Origin: JAWWPY01 sp036394075
GTDB lineage: Bacteria > Actinomycetota > Actinomycetes > Streptosporangiales > Streptosporangiaceae
Direction of reading: 5' to 3'
Length of the DNA stretch: 22,681 nucleotides
NCBI GenBank assembly: GCA_036394075.1
Contig: DASWFT010000286.1
Coordinates: forward strand, 1 to 22,681
In this document: piece after piece, positions 22,623 through 22,681 of the stretch
Layout: each line of letters begins with the position of its first letter
Numbering within the stretch: the stretch's first letter is position 1
Notes under the pieces: model-generated
The model's database searches: none
Told to the model about the DNA's origin: nothing
What the model saw: only the letters and a program-made list of their open reading frames with translations
Made by a program: the position numbers and the translations under genes

Positions 22623-22681
22623 GCGTCCCTCCGGCGGAGCAGGACAGCGGCCAGGCCCAGGGCGAGCGCGGCGTAAGCGCA
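22619..22681 (-). CDS. Partial ABC-2 permease C-terminus, runs off the window
   Basis: The last 20 codons of a minus-strand gene, reading AALALGLAAVLLRRRDA and a TGA at 22621-22619, match the C-terminal form of the neighbouring permease (LLLRLRDA). It is very likely a second permease subunit of the same transporter, overlapping the downstream gene by four bases. Confidence 0.65.
   Translation of the reverse strand, partial: CAYAALALGLAAVLLRRRDA
22627..22632 (-). promoter_or_regulatory. Ribosome binding site GGAGGG for the downstream permease
   Basis: GGAGGG on the minus strand lies inside the 3' end of the upstream permease gene, four bases before the TTG at 22622, supporting the overlapping start. 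Confidence 0.55.

Noticed and set aside
1..22681. Defence island, CRISPR array, biosynthetic cluster or prophage
   Set aside because: None of the hallmark genes or repeats is present; the helicase-nucleases are the housekeeping AdnAB pair.

Overview
The window is about 70% or more G+C, with strongly GC3-biased genes, GTG and TTG starts, and actinobacterial gene families (AdnAB, the actinobacterial rhomboid-like family, an FhaA-type FHA protein, an AhlM/aculeacin-acylase-type acylase). It fits a filamentous actinomycete chromosome. The genus cannot be fixed from sequence alone. I see no tRNA, rRNA, CRISPR array, complete insertion sequence or prophage.

Layout. (1) 97-7049 (+): two large helicase-nucleases, adnA and adnB, with a TTGA stop/start overlap. 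They form the actinobacterial double-strand-break resection motor. The pair ends at a perfect 12-bp inverted repeat that probably serves as a bidirectional terminator against the convergent AlkA-like DNA glycosylase (7091-7996, -). (2) 8161-12765 (-): an extended SDR/epimerase, a 154-aa conserved-looking unknown, a serine hydrolase of the class C beta-lactamase fold, and two membrane proteins. Two imperfect copies of a ~160-bp segment (9153-9313 and 10321-10483) flank the 154-aa gene; each copy carries the last codons of a serine hydrolase plus a downstream hairpin and a promoter-like end. (3) 12941-15108: an MBL-fold hydrolase and a cupin (+), convergent with a DinB-family protein and a second 4-TM protein (-) that is a paralogue of the one at 12121-12765. 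(4) 15585-18842 (+): a membrane-anchored FHA protein, an unrecognised 288-aa protein, a rhomboid-like membrane protein, and the 3' third of a PHP-domain gene that appears to be a pseudogene. (5) 19163-21574 (+): an exported penicillin-acylase/AHL-acylase family enzyme behind a near-consensus promoter in an unusually AT-rich patch. (6) 21777-end (-): an ABC-2 permease coupled to the tail of a second permease that runs off the window.

The first block is core DNA repair. The rest is a patchwork of short transcription units, with gene relics and intergenic duplications marking past rearrangements (9148-10480, 15109-15584, 18415-19162). I do not see a clear new multi-gene system. The most interesting items are the duplicated segment around the 154-aa gene, the Asp-to-Glu change at the catalytic position of the AlkA-like protein, the in-frame 18-bp repeat expansions in both Adn subunits, and the FHA protein with its unrecognised partner.
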